NCBI GenBank assembly: GCA_030998225.1 | Contig: JAPYXD010000298.1 | Location: 1-64,000 of the forward strand | Source: Diplolepis rosae | Taxonomy: Eukaryota > Arthropoda > Insecta > Hymenoptera > Diplolepididae | Direction of reading: 5' to 3' | DNA length: 64,000 nucleotides | Part shown: positions 18,880 to 32,339 of the stretch, one piece after another | How positions within the stretch are numbered: position 1 is the first letter of the stretch | Layout of the letters: the number at the start of each line of letters is the position of its first letter | Program-made: the position numbers and the translations under genes | The notes under the pieces: model-generated | What the model was told of the DNA's origin: nothing | The model's database searches: none | What the model saw: only the letters and a program-made list of their open reading frames with translations

Positions 18880-19977
18880 GATGCTCTGGTAATGTTTGAA
18901 AGGGGAAAGGAGAAAAAGAACAAGATACTTCAGTTCCGATCTCCTATGCCTCTCTTTATTCTTCTATGTAGCAGAAACTCGATGAGCTGAAGCGTTCGCT
19001 TCGCAGAGCGACGGCGAGACGGTAGATACTGATGCGGTCCGTCCGGTAGGCTGGCTGGCAGGCGAGTGTCGCTCCGAGAATAGCGGCACTCCTTTTACGC
19101 ACTTACTCGGGTAGTGTGCGCACCAATCAGAGAGGGGCTCGAGTTTCCCCCTCCCGAAATTTTCAGCCAATCAGGTCATTCGTCTTGACCGCGTTGTGGC
19201 GTGAGGACGGATATTTGCTTCGCTCCTTGTGTCTCTTACATTATTTGATCTTATAATTATTGTTTCGAAGTTTAGTAAAACTAATCTAAATACTTAACCT
19301 ACTCTTCACATTAATATTCACAAACGTGATGTGATAACCCTTATCGAGGAGTACAATAGGCGGTTACGGCATTTCTTAAAATCGTGACCGCTCTCTAAAA
19401 AATAACATTATAATTATGTATTTATTATTATTTTATTTATTTTTTTTTGTAATTACTTAATATTAAATGATTACTATTATTAATATTTTTGTTGTATGTC
19501 TATATTGTACTTATATTAGAAGAAGCCTATCACTAATAATAATTAATATAGTCCGGACGCCTAATCTACCTTACAAACTAGTTATGGAGTTGCAGTACGT
19601 AGCAAGGTTGAAATTAAAACCGCTACTTTACGGTGATAAAATGATAGGTGATACACTGGTCTCTTAATTATCCCAAATCGCGAACAAGTGATCAGTTTAT
19701 TCGCGACTTCAGGAAAATGAAAAACACAGAACTTTCTAGAGAGTCTTAAATTCACCTTTCAACGTCAATTTAGGCAAGTATAGCTGTAGAAGGGGCGGGG
19801 CACGGACCCGACCGCTTCCAGGTCATTAGAAACCAATTAAGGATGAGTCAGAAAAGGTCGTTGAGGCGAGAAATAAGAAGCGAAAATTTTGTAATATTAA
19901 CGTATAGTACTCATCATAGAGCAGGAACGGAAAATTTTAGGTTCTTTGAGCGCCCCATTTGCCCTGGGCGTATATCA

Positions 19978-22900
19978 CAATACTTTTGAAAAAGTATTCT
20001 CAACTAAGTTTTTTACGCATATATCTTACATGTCAATTCAAAATATCTTAAAAATTGTTTAAAAATTTTATTTTTCGGGTTTTCGCGGTTTCAGGATCAG
20101 TATTTGCATTATGGAATTGCACTACTATAAATAAAACACTTTTGAAAAAGTATTTCTAACAAAGATTTTTACGCATATATCTTATAGGTCAAATTAAAAA
20201 ATCCAGAGTATCTTATTCTTCGCGTTATCGCGTAATTATGATTGGTAATTACATTACGGGAGTGATGTTCACTATAAATACAATACTTTTGAAAAAGTAT
20301 TCTCAGGTAAGTTTTTTACGCATATATCTTACATGTCAATTCAAAATATCTTAAAAATTGTTTAAAAATTTTATTTTTCGGGTTTTCGCGGTTTCAGGAT
20401 CAGTATTTGCATTATGGAATTGCACTACTATAAATAAAACACTTTTGAAAAAGTATTTCTAACAAAGATTTTTACGCATATATCTTATAGGTCAAATTGA
20501 AATATCCAGAGAATCTTATTCTTCGCGTTATCGCGTAATTGTGATTGGTAATTACATTACGGGAGTGATTTTAACTATAAATACAATACTCTTGAAAAAG
20601 TATTCTCAACTAAGTTTTTTACGCATATATCTTACATGTCAATTCAAAATATCTTAAAAATTGTTTAAAAATTTTATTTTTCGGGCTTTCGCGGTTTCAG
20701 GATCAGTATTTGCATTATGGAATTGCTCTACTATAAATAAAACACTTTTGAAAAAGTATTTCTAACAAAGATTTTTACGCATATATCTTATAGGTCAAAT
20801 TAAAATATCCAGAGAATCTTATTCTTCGCGTTATCGCGTAATTATGATTGGTAATTACATTACGGGCCTGATGTTCACTAAAGATACAATACCTTTGTAA
20901 AAGTATTGTCAAATAAGCTTTTTACGCAAATATCTCACATGTCAATTTAAAATATCTTAAAAATTTTTAACAAAAAAATTTTATTTTTCGGGTTTTCGCG
21001 TTTTCAGGATCAATAATTTCATTATGGAATTGTTCTACTATAAATACAATACTTTTGAAAAAGTATTTCTAACAAAGATTTTTACGCATATATCTTATAG
21101 GTCAAATTAAAATATCCAGAGTATCTTATTCTTCGCGTTATCGCGTAATTATGATTGGTAATAACATTACGGGCGTGATGTTCACTAAAAATACAATACC
21201 TTTGTAAAAGTATGGTCAAATAAGCTTTTTACGCATATATCTCATATGTCAATTTAAAATATCCTACAAATTCTTAAAAATTTTTATTTTTCGGGTTTTT
21301 GCGGTTTCAGGATCAATAATTTCATTATGGAATTGTTCTACTATAAATACAATACTTTTGAAAAAGTATTTCTAACAAAGATTTTTACGCATATATCTTA
21401 TAGGTCAAATTAAAAAATCCAGATTATCTCATTTTTCGCGTTATCGCGTAATTATGATTGGTAATTACATTACGGGAGTGATGTTCACTATAAATACAAT
21501 ACTTTTGAAAAAGTATTCTCAGGTAAGTTTTTTACGCATATATCTTACATGTCAATTCAAAATATCTTAAAAATTGTTTAAAAATTTTATTTTTCGGGTT
21601 TTCGCGGTTTCAGGATCAGTATTTGCATTATGGAATTGCTCTACTATAAATAAAACACTTTTGAAAAAGTATTTCTAACAAAGATTTTTACGCATATATC
21701 TTATAGGTCAAATTGAAATATCCAGAGAATCTTATTCTTCGCGTTATCGCGTAATTGTGATTGGTAATTACATTACGGGTGTGATTTTCACTATAAATTC
21801 AATACTTTTGAAAAAGTATTTTCAACTAAGTTTTTTACGCATATATCTTACATGTCAATTCAAAATATCTTAAAAATTGTTTAAAAATTTTATTTTTCGG
21901 GCTTTCGCGGTTTCAGGATCAGTATTTGCATTATGGAATTGCTCTACTATAAATAAAACACTTTTGAAAAAGTATTTCTAACAAAGATTTTTACGCATAT
22001 ATCTTATAGGTCAAATTAAAATATCCAGAGAATCTTATTCTTCGCGTTATCGCGTAATTATGATTGGTAATTACATTACGGGCCTGATGTTCACTAAAGA
22101 TACAATACCTTTGTAAAAGTATTGTCAAATAAGCTTTTTACGCAAATATCTCACATGTCAATTTAAAATATCTTAAAAATTTTTTTAAAAAAATTTTATT
22201 TTTCGGGTTTTCGCGTTTTCAGGATCAATAATTTCATTATGGAATTGTTCTACTATAAATAAAATACTTTTCAAAAGTATTTCTAACAAAGATTTTTACG
22301 CATATATCTTATAGGTCAAATTGAAATATCCAGAGAATCTTATTCTTCGCGTTATCGCGTAATTGTGATTGGTAATTACATTATGGGAGTGATGTTCACT
22401 ATAAATACAATACTTTTGAAAAAGTATTCTCAAGTAAGTTTTTTACGCACATATCTTACATGTCAATTCAAAATATCTTAAAAATTGTTTAAAAATTTTA
22501 TTTTTCGGGTTTTCGCGGTTTCAGGATCTGTATTTGCATTATGGAATTGCTCTACTATAAATAAAACACTTTTGAAAAAGTATTTCTAACAATGATTTTT
22601 ACGCATATATCTTATAGGTCAAATTAAAATATCCAGAGAATCTTATTCTTCGCGTTATCGCGTAATTATGATTGGTAATTACATTACGGGAGTGATGTTC
22701 ACTAAAAATACAATACCTTTGTAAAGGTATTGTCAATTAAGCTTTTTACGCATATATCTCATATGTCAAATTCAAATATCTTAAAAATTCTTAAAAAATT
22801 TTATTTGTCGGGTTTTGGCGGTTTCAGGATCGGCAATTGCATTATGGAATTGCTCTACTATAAATACAATACTTTTGAAAAAGTATTTCTAACAAAGATT

Positions 22901-25900
22901 TTTACGCATATATCTTATAGGTAAAATTAAAATATCCAGAGAATCTTATTTTTCGCGTCATCGCGTAATTATGATTGGTAATTACATTACGGGAGTGATG
23001 TTCACTATAAATACAATACTTTTGAAAAAGAATTTTCATCTAAGTTTATTACGCATATATCTTACATGTCAATTCAAAATATCTTAAAAATTGATAAAAA
23101 ATATTATTTTTCGGGTTTTCGCGGTTTCAGGATCTGTATTTGCATTATGGAATTGCACTACTATAAATAAAACACTTTTGACAAAGTATTTCTAACAATG
23201 ATTTTTACGCATATATCTTATAGGTCAAATTGAAATATCCAGAGAATCTTATTCTTCGCGTTATCGCGTAATTGTGATTGGTAATTACATTATGGGAGTG
23301 ATGTTCACTATAAATACAATACTTTTGAAAAAGTATTCTCAAGTAAGTTTTTTACGCACATATCTTACATGTCAATTCAAAATATCTTAAAAATTGTTTA
23401 AAAATTTTATTTTTCGGGTTTTCGCGGTTTCAGGATCTGTATTTGCATTATGGAATTGCTCTACTATAAATAAAACACTTTTGAAAAAGTATTTCTAACA
23501 ATGATTTTTACGCATATATCTTATAGGTCAAATTAAAATATCCAGAGAATCTTATTCTTCGCGTTATCGCGTAATTATGATTGGTAATAACATGACACGA
23601 CTGAACTACACTCAAAATACTAAAGCTGTGTAAAAGTATTGTCAATTAAGCTTTTTACGCATATATCTCACATGTCAAGTTAAAATATCTTAAAAATCCT
23701 TAAAAATTTTTATTTTTCGGGTTTTCACGGTTTCAGGATCAATAATTTCATTATGGAATTGTTCTACTATAAATACAATACTTTTGAAAAAGTATTTCTA
23801 ACAAAGATTTTTACGCATATATCTTATAGGTCAAATTAAAAAATCCAGATTATCTCATTTTTCGCGTTATCGCGTAATTATGATGGGTAATTACATTACG
23901 GGAGTGATGTTCACTATAAATACCATACTTTTGAAAAAGAATTTTCATCTAAGTTTTTTACGCATATATCTTACATGTCAATTCAAAATATCTTAAAAAT
24001 TGTTTAACAAAAAAATTTTATTTTTCTGGTTTTCGCGGTTTCAGGATCTGTATTTGCATTATGGAATTGCTCTACTATAAATAAAACACTTTTGAAAAAG
24101 TATTTCTAACAAAAATTTTTACGCATATATCTTATTGTTAATTTTGTTATTTCCTGTGAATCTTATTCTTCGCGTTATCGCGTAATTGTGATTGGTAATT
24201 ACATTACGGGAGTGATGTTCACTATAAATACAATACTTTTGAAAAAGTATTTCTAACAAAGATTTTTACGCATATATCTTATAGGTCAAATTAAAAAATC
24301 CAGATTATCTCATTTTTCGCGTTATCGCGTAATTATGATGGGTAATTACATTACGGGAGTGATGTTCACTATAAATACCATACTTTTGAAAAAGTATTTT
24401 CATCTAAGTTTTTTACGCATATATCTTACAAGTCAATTCAAAATATCTTAAAAATTGTTTAAAAATTTTATTTTTCTGGTTTTCGCGGTTTCAGGATCAG
24501 TATTTGCATTATGGAATTGCACTACTATAAATAAAACACTTTTGAAAAAGTATTTCTAACAAAGATTTTTACGCATATATCTTATAGGTCAAATTAAAAT
24601 ATCCAGAGAATCTTATTCTTCGCGTTATCGCGTAATTATGATTGGTAATTACATTACGGGAGTGATGTTCACTATAAATACAATACCTTTGTAAAAGTAT
24701 TGTCAATTAAGCTTTTTACGCATATATCTCACATGTCAATTTAAAATATCCTAAAAATTCTTAAAAATTTTTATTTTTCGGGTTTTCGCGGTTTCAGGAT
24801 CAGTAATTGCATTATGGAATTGCTCTACTATAAATACAATACTTTTGAAAAAGTATTTCTAACAAAGATTTTTACGCATATATCTTATAGGTCAAATTAA
24901 AATATCCAGAGAATCTTATTCTTCGCGTTATCGCGTAATTATGATTGGTAATTACATTACGGGAGTGATGTTCACTATAAATACCATACTTTTGAAAAAG
25001 TATTTTCATCTAAGTTTTTTACGCATATATCTTACATGTCAATTCAAAATATCTTAAAAATTGTTTAAAAATTTTATTTTTCGGGTTTTCGCGGTTTCAG
25101 GATCAGTATTTGCATTATGGAATTGCTCTACTATAAATAAAACACTTTTGAAAAAGTATTTCTAACAAAGACTTTTACGCATATATCTCATAGGTCAAAT
25201 TAAAAAATCCAGAGTATCTTATTCTTCGCGTTATCGCGTAATTATGATTGGTAATTACATTACGGGAGTGATGTTCACTATAAATACAATACTTTTGAAA
25301 AAGTATTCTCAGGTAAGTTTTTTACGCATATATCTTACATGTCAATTCAAAATATCTTAAAAATTGTTTAAAAATTTTATTTTTCGGGTTTTCGCGGTTT
25401 CAGGATCAGTATTTGCATTATGGAATTGCTCTACTATAAATAAAACACTTTTGAAAAAGTATTTCTAACAAAGATTTTTACGCATATATCTTATAGGTCA
25501 AATTAAAATATCCAGAGAATCTTATTCTTCGCGTTATCGCGTAATTATGATTGGTAATTACATTACGGGCGTGATGTTCACTAAAAATACAATACCTTTG
25601 TAAAAGTATTGTCAAATAAGCTTTTTACGCAAATATCTCACATGTCAATTTAAAATATCTTAAAATTTCTTAAAAATTTTATTTTTCGTGTATTCGCGGT
25701 TTCAGGATCAGTAATTGCATTATGGAATTGCTCTACTATAAATTCAATACTTTTGAAAAAGTAATTCTAACAAAGATTTTTACGCATATATCTTATAGGT
25801 CAAATTAAAATATCCAGAGAATCTTATTCTTCGCGTTATCGCGTAATTGTCATTGGTAAGTACATTACGGGAGTGATTTTAACTATAAATACAATACTCT

Positions 25901-28870
25901 TGAAAAAGTATTCTCAACTAAGTTTTTTACGCATATATCTTACATGTCAATTCAAAATATCTTAAAAATTGTTTAAAAATTTTATTTTTCGGGCTTTCGC
26001 GGTTTCAGGATCAGTATTTGCATTATGGAATTGCTCTACTATAAATAAAACACTTTTGAAAAAGTATTTCTAACAAAGATTTTTACGCATATATCTTATA
26101 GGTCAAATTAAAATATCCAGAGAATCTTATTCTTCGCGTTATCGCGTAATTATGATTGGTAATTACATTACGGGAGTGATGTTCACTATAAATACAATAC
26201 TTTTGAAAAAGTATTTTCAACTAAGTTTTTTACGCATATATCTTATAGGTCAAATTAAAATATCCAGAGAATCTTATTCTTCGCGTTATCGCGTAATTAT
26301 GATTGGTAATTACATTACGGGAGTGATGTTCACTATAAATACAATACTTTTGAAAAAGTATTTTCATCTAAGTTTTTTACGCATATATCTTACATGTCAA
26401 TTCAAAATATCTTAAAAATTGTTTAAAAATTTTATTTTTCGGGTTTTCGCGGTTTCAGGATCAGTATTTGCATTATGGAATTGCTCTACTATAAATAAAA
26501 CACTTTTGAAAAAGTATTTCTAACAAAGATTTTTACGCATATATCTTATAGGTCAAATTAAAATATCCAGAGAATCTTATTCTTCGCGTTATCGCGTAAT
26601 TATGATTGGTAATTACATTACGGGCGTGATGTTCACTAAAAATACAATACCTTTGTAAAAGTATTGTCAATTAAACTTTTTACGCATATATCTCACATGT
26701 CAATTTAAAATATCTTAAAAATTCTTAAAAATTTTTATTTTTCGGGTTTTCGCGGTTTCAGGATCAGTAATTGCATTATGGAATTGCTCTACTGTAAATA
26801 AAATACTTTTCAAAAGTATTTCTAACAAAGATTTTTACGCATATATCTTATAGGTCAAATTAAAATATCCAGAGAATCTTATTCTTCGCGTTATCGCGTA
26901 ATTATGATTGGTAATTACATTACGGGCGTGATGTTCACTAAGAATATCTTAAAAATTCTAAAAATTTTTATTTTTCGGGTTTTCGCGGTTTCAGGATCAG
27001 TAATTGCATTATGGAATTGCTCTACTATAAATACAATACTTTTGAAAAAGTAATTCTAACAAAGATTTTTACGCATATATCTTATAGGTCAAATTAGAAA
27101 ATCCAGAGTATCTTGTTTTTCGCGTTATCGCGCAATTATGATTGGTAATTACATTACGGGCGTGATGTTCACTAAAAATACAATACTTTTGAAAAAGTAT
27201 TTTCAACTAAGTTTTTTACGCATATATCTTATAGGTCAAATTAAAATATCCAGAGAATCTTATTCTTCGCGTTATCGCGTAATTATGATTGGTAATTACA
27301 TTACGGGCGTGATGTTCACTATAAATACAATACTTTTGAAAAAGTATTTTCATCTAAGTTTTTTCGCATATATCTTATATGTCAATTCAAAGTATCTTAA
27401 AAATTGTTTAAAAATTTTATTTTTCGGGTTTTCGCGGTTTCAGGATCTGTATTTGCATTATGGAATTGCTCTACTATAAATAAAACACTTTTGAAAAAGT
27501 ATTTCTAACAAAGATTTTTACGCATATATCTTATAGGTCAAATTAAAATATCCAGAGAATCTTATTCTTCGCGTTATCGCGTAATTATGATTGGTAATTA
27601 CATTACGGGCGTGATGTTCACTAAAAATACAATACCTTTGTAAAAGTATTGTCAAATAAGCTTTTTACGCAAATATCTCACATGTCAATTTAAAATATCT
27701 TAAAAATTCTTAAAAATTTTTATTTTTCGGGTTTTCGCGTTTTCAGGATCAGTAATTGCATTATGGAATTGCTCTACTATAAATAAAACACTTTTGAAAA
27801 AGTATTTCTAACAAAGATTTTTACGCATATATCTTATAGGTCAAATTAAAAAATCCAGAGTATCTTATTCTTCGCGTTATCGCGTAATTATGATTGGTAA
27901 TTACATTACGGGAGTGATGTTCACTATAAATACAATACTTTTGAAAAAGTATTCTCAAGTAAGTTTTTTACGCATATATCTTACATGTCAATTCAAAATA
28001 TCTTAAAAATTGTTTAAAAATTTTATTTTTCGGGTTTTCGCGGTTTCAGGATCAGTATTTGCATTATGGAATTGCTCTACTATAAATAAAACACTTTTGA
28101 AAAAGTATTTCTAACAAAGATTTTTACGCATATATCTTATAGGTCAAATTAAAATATCCAGAGAATCTTATTCTTCGCGTTATCGCGTAATTATGATTGG
28201 TAATTACATTACGGGCGTGATGTTCACTAAAAATACAATACCTTTGTAAAAGTATTGTCAATTAAGCTTTTTACGCATATATCTCACATGTCAATTCAAA
28301 ATATCTTAAAAATTGTTTAAAAATTTTATTTTTCGGGTTTTCGCGGTTTCAGGATCAGTATTTGCATTATGGAATTGCTCTACTATAAATAAAACACTTT
28401 TGAAAAAGTATTTCTAACAAAGATTTTTACGCATATATCTTATAGGTCAAATTAAAATATCCAGAGAATCTTATTCTTCGCGTTATCGCGTAATTATGAT
28501 TGGTAATTACATTACGGGCGTGATGTTCACTAAAAATACAATACCTTTGTAAAAGTATTGTCAATTAAACTTTTTACGCATATATCTCACATGTCAATTC
28601 AAAATATCTTAAAAATTGTTTAAAAATTTTATTTTTCGGGTTTTCGCGGTTTCAGGATCAGTATTTGCATTATGGAATTGCTCTACTATAAATAAAACAC
28701 TTTTGAAAAAGTATTTCTAACAAAGATTTTTACGCACATATCTTATAGGTCAAATTAAAATATCCAGAGAATCTTATTCTTCGCGTTATCGCGTAATTAT
28801 GATTGGTAATTACATTACGGGCGTGATGTTCACTAAAAATACAATACCTTTGTAAATTATCGTCAATTAA
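19978..28870. repeat. Satellite array, block 3 (main array, about 8.9 kb)
   Basis: Homogeneous A/B satellite starts in phase with the break made by element 2. Variants that recur include TACGGGAGTG, TACGGGCGTG and TACGGGCCTG, and AATACTTTTGAAAAAGTATT versus AATACCTTTGTAAAAGTATT. Local B-B runs occur (for example 24190-24380 and 26100-26350). Short ORFs across it are by-products of the repeat. Two monomers carry dense substitution patches (23589-23630 and 24125-24148). Confidence 0.95.
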
Positions 28871-29990
28871 GATTTTACGCATATATCTCACATGTGAATT
28901 TAAAATATCTTAAAAATTCTAAAAATTTTTATTTTTCGGGTTTTCGCGTTTTTAGGATCAGTAATTGCATTATGGGATTGCTTTATTATAAATACAATAC
29001 TTTCGACAAAGTATCGGTAGCAATGTTTTTACGCGTACATCATACAGGTGAAATTAAAATAACTAAAAAATCTTTTTCTTCTCGTTTTCGCGTATTTAGG
29101 ATTAATAATTACATTACAGGAGCGTTTCTTACTATAAATGCAATACCTTTGGAAAATTATTGTAAACAAGGTTTTATACACATATATCCTACCTGTCAAT
29201 TCAAAAGAACTAAAGAAATCTCTTATCTTCTCGTTTTCGTGTTTTCGCGTTTTCGCGTTCTCGCGTTTCTATGTGAAGTATTTACATTATGAGAATCCTT
29301 TACTTTGAATACAATACTTTCGAAAAAGTATTGGCAACAAAGTTTTTCATGCGCATATCATGCATGTCAATTTAAAATGACTAAAAAATTCTTTTTCTTC
29401 GCGTTTTCGCGTTTTTAGGATTAATAATCGCATTATGGGATCGCTTTACTATAAATGCAATACTTTCGTAAAATTATTGTCAACCAAGTTTTTTACGCAT
29501 ATATAATACGTGTCAATTTAAAATAACTAAAAAATTTCTATTCTTCGTGTTTTCGCGTTTTTATGATTGGTAATTACATTACGGGAGTGATTCTTACTAT
29601 AAATACAATACTTTTGAAAAATATTGTCAAAAAGCTTTTTACGCATATATCATACTTCTCAGTTTAAAATAAATAAAAAATTCTCTTTTTTCGCGTTTAT
29701 AACAGTGAGTTCAGTCTCATATCAATTCATAAATGCTATTTTTCGTAGATCTAAAATTAGTAATCGTATTACGGTACTGTCTCAATCTAAATACAATGCT
29801 AAAAACAGTTTTGGCAACAAGGGTTCACGCGCATATCATACATTTCTAATTAAAGCATTTAAAAAATTCTATTCTTCGTGTTCTCAGGATTACTGATTGC
29901 ATTATGTGTTTGTTTTAATATAAATACAATACTTCAGTAAAAGTATTGGCAAAAAAGTTTTCTATATGTATTTCAATTCAAAATAACTTA
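28871..29990. repeat. Diverged satellite monomers at the array edge
   Basis: Monomers remain recognisable (TTTTTACGC, TCTTCGCGTTTTCGCG, TATAAATACAATAC) but gain many changes toward 29990, after which the repeat is lost. Divergence rising outward is typical of satellite edges, where unequal exchange homogenises the core but not the border. Confidence 0.85.
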
Positions 29991-30751
29991 AAAATTCTAT
30001 ACCATTCTCTTTTATCAAAAAATGTTCTCACTTGCGATTATTTTTAACGACTGTATTGAAATATGTTCGAGGGAGTGTTTCGGTACCGTATTGAGCGAGT
30101 TTTCTGGCGGATTCCTTCGAACATGTGGTATGGGGTTTGCTTTCCTCGAACGCTTTGGCACATAGAAATCTCAAGTGCTCGGGACGTTGAAAAGATTTTG
30201 AGTGTGCATACTCTTTGAGGTTGTAACTTGACTCCTCATAACAAGTTTTCTCGTATACAGAAAATTCTCAATATTTTCTAAATCAGTTTTCTCTCTGTCT
30301 TGCAGCGGAGTGGCAGTCTACCATACTGACTGTCGACTCCGTGATCGCAAAGAGGATAACAAATTTTAATTTTTTCTTCCCAAATTCAAATTTATCGGTT
30401 TTCGCCTCACCCTTAACTTCTCGGGTTCGTGTGTGTGTGTGTGTTGTGCTGTGCGTTCTCCATCGAGGGCTCACGATTGGATTTTTGACCTGTGTTTTTA
30501 TGGAATTAATTGTGGTTGTGTGCCTTTGAGGTGGCGCGTTCAGCGATTCACATCTTCCACGAATCGGACACGAGACGACCTTCTGTGTGAGGACGATGCT
30601 GGTGGGTCTATTCGCATGTTCTAATTTTATTAATAAATTTATTATAAGAATAAAGCAAAAAAAAAACAAAAACAAAATAAATATTAAGTTGCATGAGTTT
30701 TGCTGTTTAGTTTATAATTATTATTTTTAATGCAAATTAAAATTGTTAGCA
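29991..30751. other. Gene-free stretch
   Basis: This is AT-rich DNA with a short GT microsatellite near 30430-30446. A 130 aa minus-strand ORF (30283-30675) has odd composition, no domain and no splice context, and is not called. Nothing else recognisable was seen. Confidence 0.5.
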
Positions 30752-30781
30752 CTGAAGAGGGCCCCCATTTGTGGCCGAAAC
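30752..30781 (+). ncRNA. Hammerhead-ribozyme-like core
   Basis: CTGAAGA, then G and a GGCC...GGCC stem with a 9 nt loop, then GAAAC, reproduces the conserved CUGANGA / helix II / GAAA core of hammerhead ribozymes. Such motifs are known in Penelope-like element repeats. I could not find a convincing helix I or III with an NUH cleavage site, so it may be a degenerate relic of a Penelope-like end. Confidence 0.4.
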
Positions 30782-31839
30782 GTTTGCCTTTCTGATGTTT
30801 ATGTTTTTTACGACATAAACAAATTGGAACTAAACTGACCCCATGCCAAATTAAATATCACAGATATATCACTGTGGGTCAATATAACAAAGGACATGTG
30901 CAGGAACATGTCAAGATACTATTTTTACAATATTGTAGATATATGAATTCAAATCTCTCACAGTTTTCATATAATCATAACATTTCTTTTACATATTTTA
31001 TGTGTTTTGATTTATTCTCATATGAAATTTTAGGCATTTCAGCCTTTTACAGTGTTGTAACTTCTCGTTATTTCACTTACAATGAACAACTGTACAATGC
31101 AACGTTGCCATATATGCCGACTGTTTCAAGACTCGAGTCAGTTTTGCAGATCGTAGACGTTTTCGTTCACTACCAGTATCCCGTGTGGATCCTCACTCAA
31201 TCAAACGCGACGTATCGGTGTGCCTCCATTTCTTCGCTTCCAATTCACGCTGTGGGCTGTTCAGCCAAGAACATTGATAATTTTTAATCAAAGAAAATAA
31301 ATAGAAACTGACCCTATGAAAAAGCAACGAAAAATGAATAAAAATTCTATTCAGAATTCTGTTTCTCCCGAAACCGTGCAAAATAGGCACGAAACAGACG
31401 CCAAATTCAATATTACAGAACATATCATTTAAAAAATCACACTTCTATCTTTACATATTTTCAAAAAGATTAACTCAAAATAAATGTCTGTAAGATTTTT
31501 TAAATTGTAAGATGATTTCAACACTTAAAGAATTATTTTTCAATTAAATTAAAAATCAATAAATTTATGTTTAAAATTTCAAAACAAAATGTCGATTTTC
31601 TTATTTTCTATTTTCGTAAATTAATGGCTTTAATTAGAAAATTATGTGAAGAAGATTATATATAAAGATTTGAATATAAGATTCAAGTATAAAAAATAAA
31701 GGGTTTGAATATTTGAAAAATACATGAATGATATCTAAATTTACACATCAAATTACACAGAAGGATTTCTCTGATGTAAGGGAATATCAAAAAACATTTT
31801 ATCCGATTACAATACTTACAAAAGTTTTTGAAATACGTA
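30782..31839. other. Gene-free stretch
   Basis: This is AT-rich DNA. A 137 aa plus-strand ORF (30874-31287) shows no domain or codon pattern that I can support. No repeat or RNA gene was recognised. Confidence 0.45.
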
Positions 31840-31999
31840 AAATTTTTTTCATAGCGTCTCCTTTGAAAATCCGATTTTCGGTACCTGTAGAGCCGGTTGA
31901 AACAACGTTTTTCAACCCTAGGGTTGAAAGTCGCTGTTTCAACCCGCTCCACAGTTACAGCCAATCAGATTCTCAAAAGAGTTGCTATGAAAAATAGTA
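31840..31999. repeat. Foldback (palindromic) element, about 160 bp
   Basis: The two halves are imperfect reverse complements around CCCTAGGG at about 31917-31924. The inner arms GGTTGAAACA...TGTTTCAACC (31895-31944) match perfectly at their ends. Outer arms run from TTTTTTCATAGCG to GTTGCTATGAAAAA. The structure fits a small foldback MITE. No clear target duplication was seen. Confidence 0.65.
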
Positions 32000-32339
32000 T
32001 ACATTACTCGAAACAAAACACAGCGAATGCAACTCGTGTGATCGCAGCCCTCGCGTCGCTCGGGCAGCAAACTTCACACTCATGCAATCGAAATTACAAC
32101 TTGATATTTCTTTGATATGCTGTAAATTTGAAAAATACTTTTTTCGAATAAAATGCTTTGAAAAATTGTGTACAACACGCAACGTTTTTTACGTGAAAAT
32201 TGCAATAAATCAATGTGAATAAATGAGATATAATTCATTCCTTTGTAATAATAATCCAATCTTTTATTTCCACTCATATATTGAAATTGGCATGTAAATT
32301 TCATTGATTATTCTAATAGCCTTTTTAAAAGTGTTTTAT

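Larger units (their letters stand above)
10412..19977 (-). mobile_element. LTR retrotransposon 2, Ty3/Gypsy class with 2.2 kb LTRs, 9566 bp
   Basis: This complete minus-strand element has LTRs of 2208 and 2209 bp (TGTTA...ATATCA). The 4 bp target duplication CAAT (10408-10411 and 19978-19981) lies in satellite, which rejoins as AAATACAATACTTTTG. Gag and pol are intact. The LTRs are unusually long and each has an ORF and a dyad array. They differ at few sites except for a tight cluster of about 14 substitutions near 11123-11178. Pol has the protease, RT, RNase H, integrase order typical of Ty3/Gypsy. Confidence 0.95.
17769..19977 (-). repeat. LTR of element 2 (5' copy, 2209 bp)
   Basis: This is the upstream LTR for minus-strand transcription. 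Reading from 19977, it passes an AT-rich region (about 19200-19670), an AATAAA signal near 18956, the six-dyad array (18606-18879) and the LTR ORF (18420-17845), then the primer site and gag. The dyads and ORF are downstream of the poly(A) signal, so if that signal is used they lie in U5 and form the leader of the genomic RNA. Confidence 0.95.

Noticed and set aside
26152..29292. ORFs of 87-132 aa in the satellite (for example 26152-26415, 27138-27479, 28894-29292)
   Set aside because: They follow the satellite period, repeat the same peptide per monomer and are lost in most copies. They are by-products of AT-rich tandem repeats.
1..30000. CRISPR-like or other bacterial repeat system
   Set aside because: Repeats are about 150 bp contiguous monomers with no unique spacers, in a eukaryotic setting.
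30283..30675. 130 aa minus-strand ORF near a GT microsatellite
   Set aside because: Low-complexity hydrophobic start and Thr/His repeat from the microsatellite; no recognisable protein.
30874..31287. 137 aa plus-strand ORF
   Set aside because: No domain, no splice or promoter context, and composition like the surrounding DNA.
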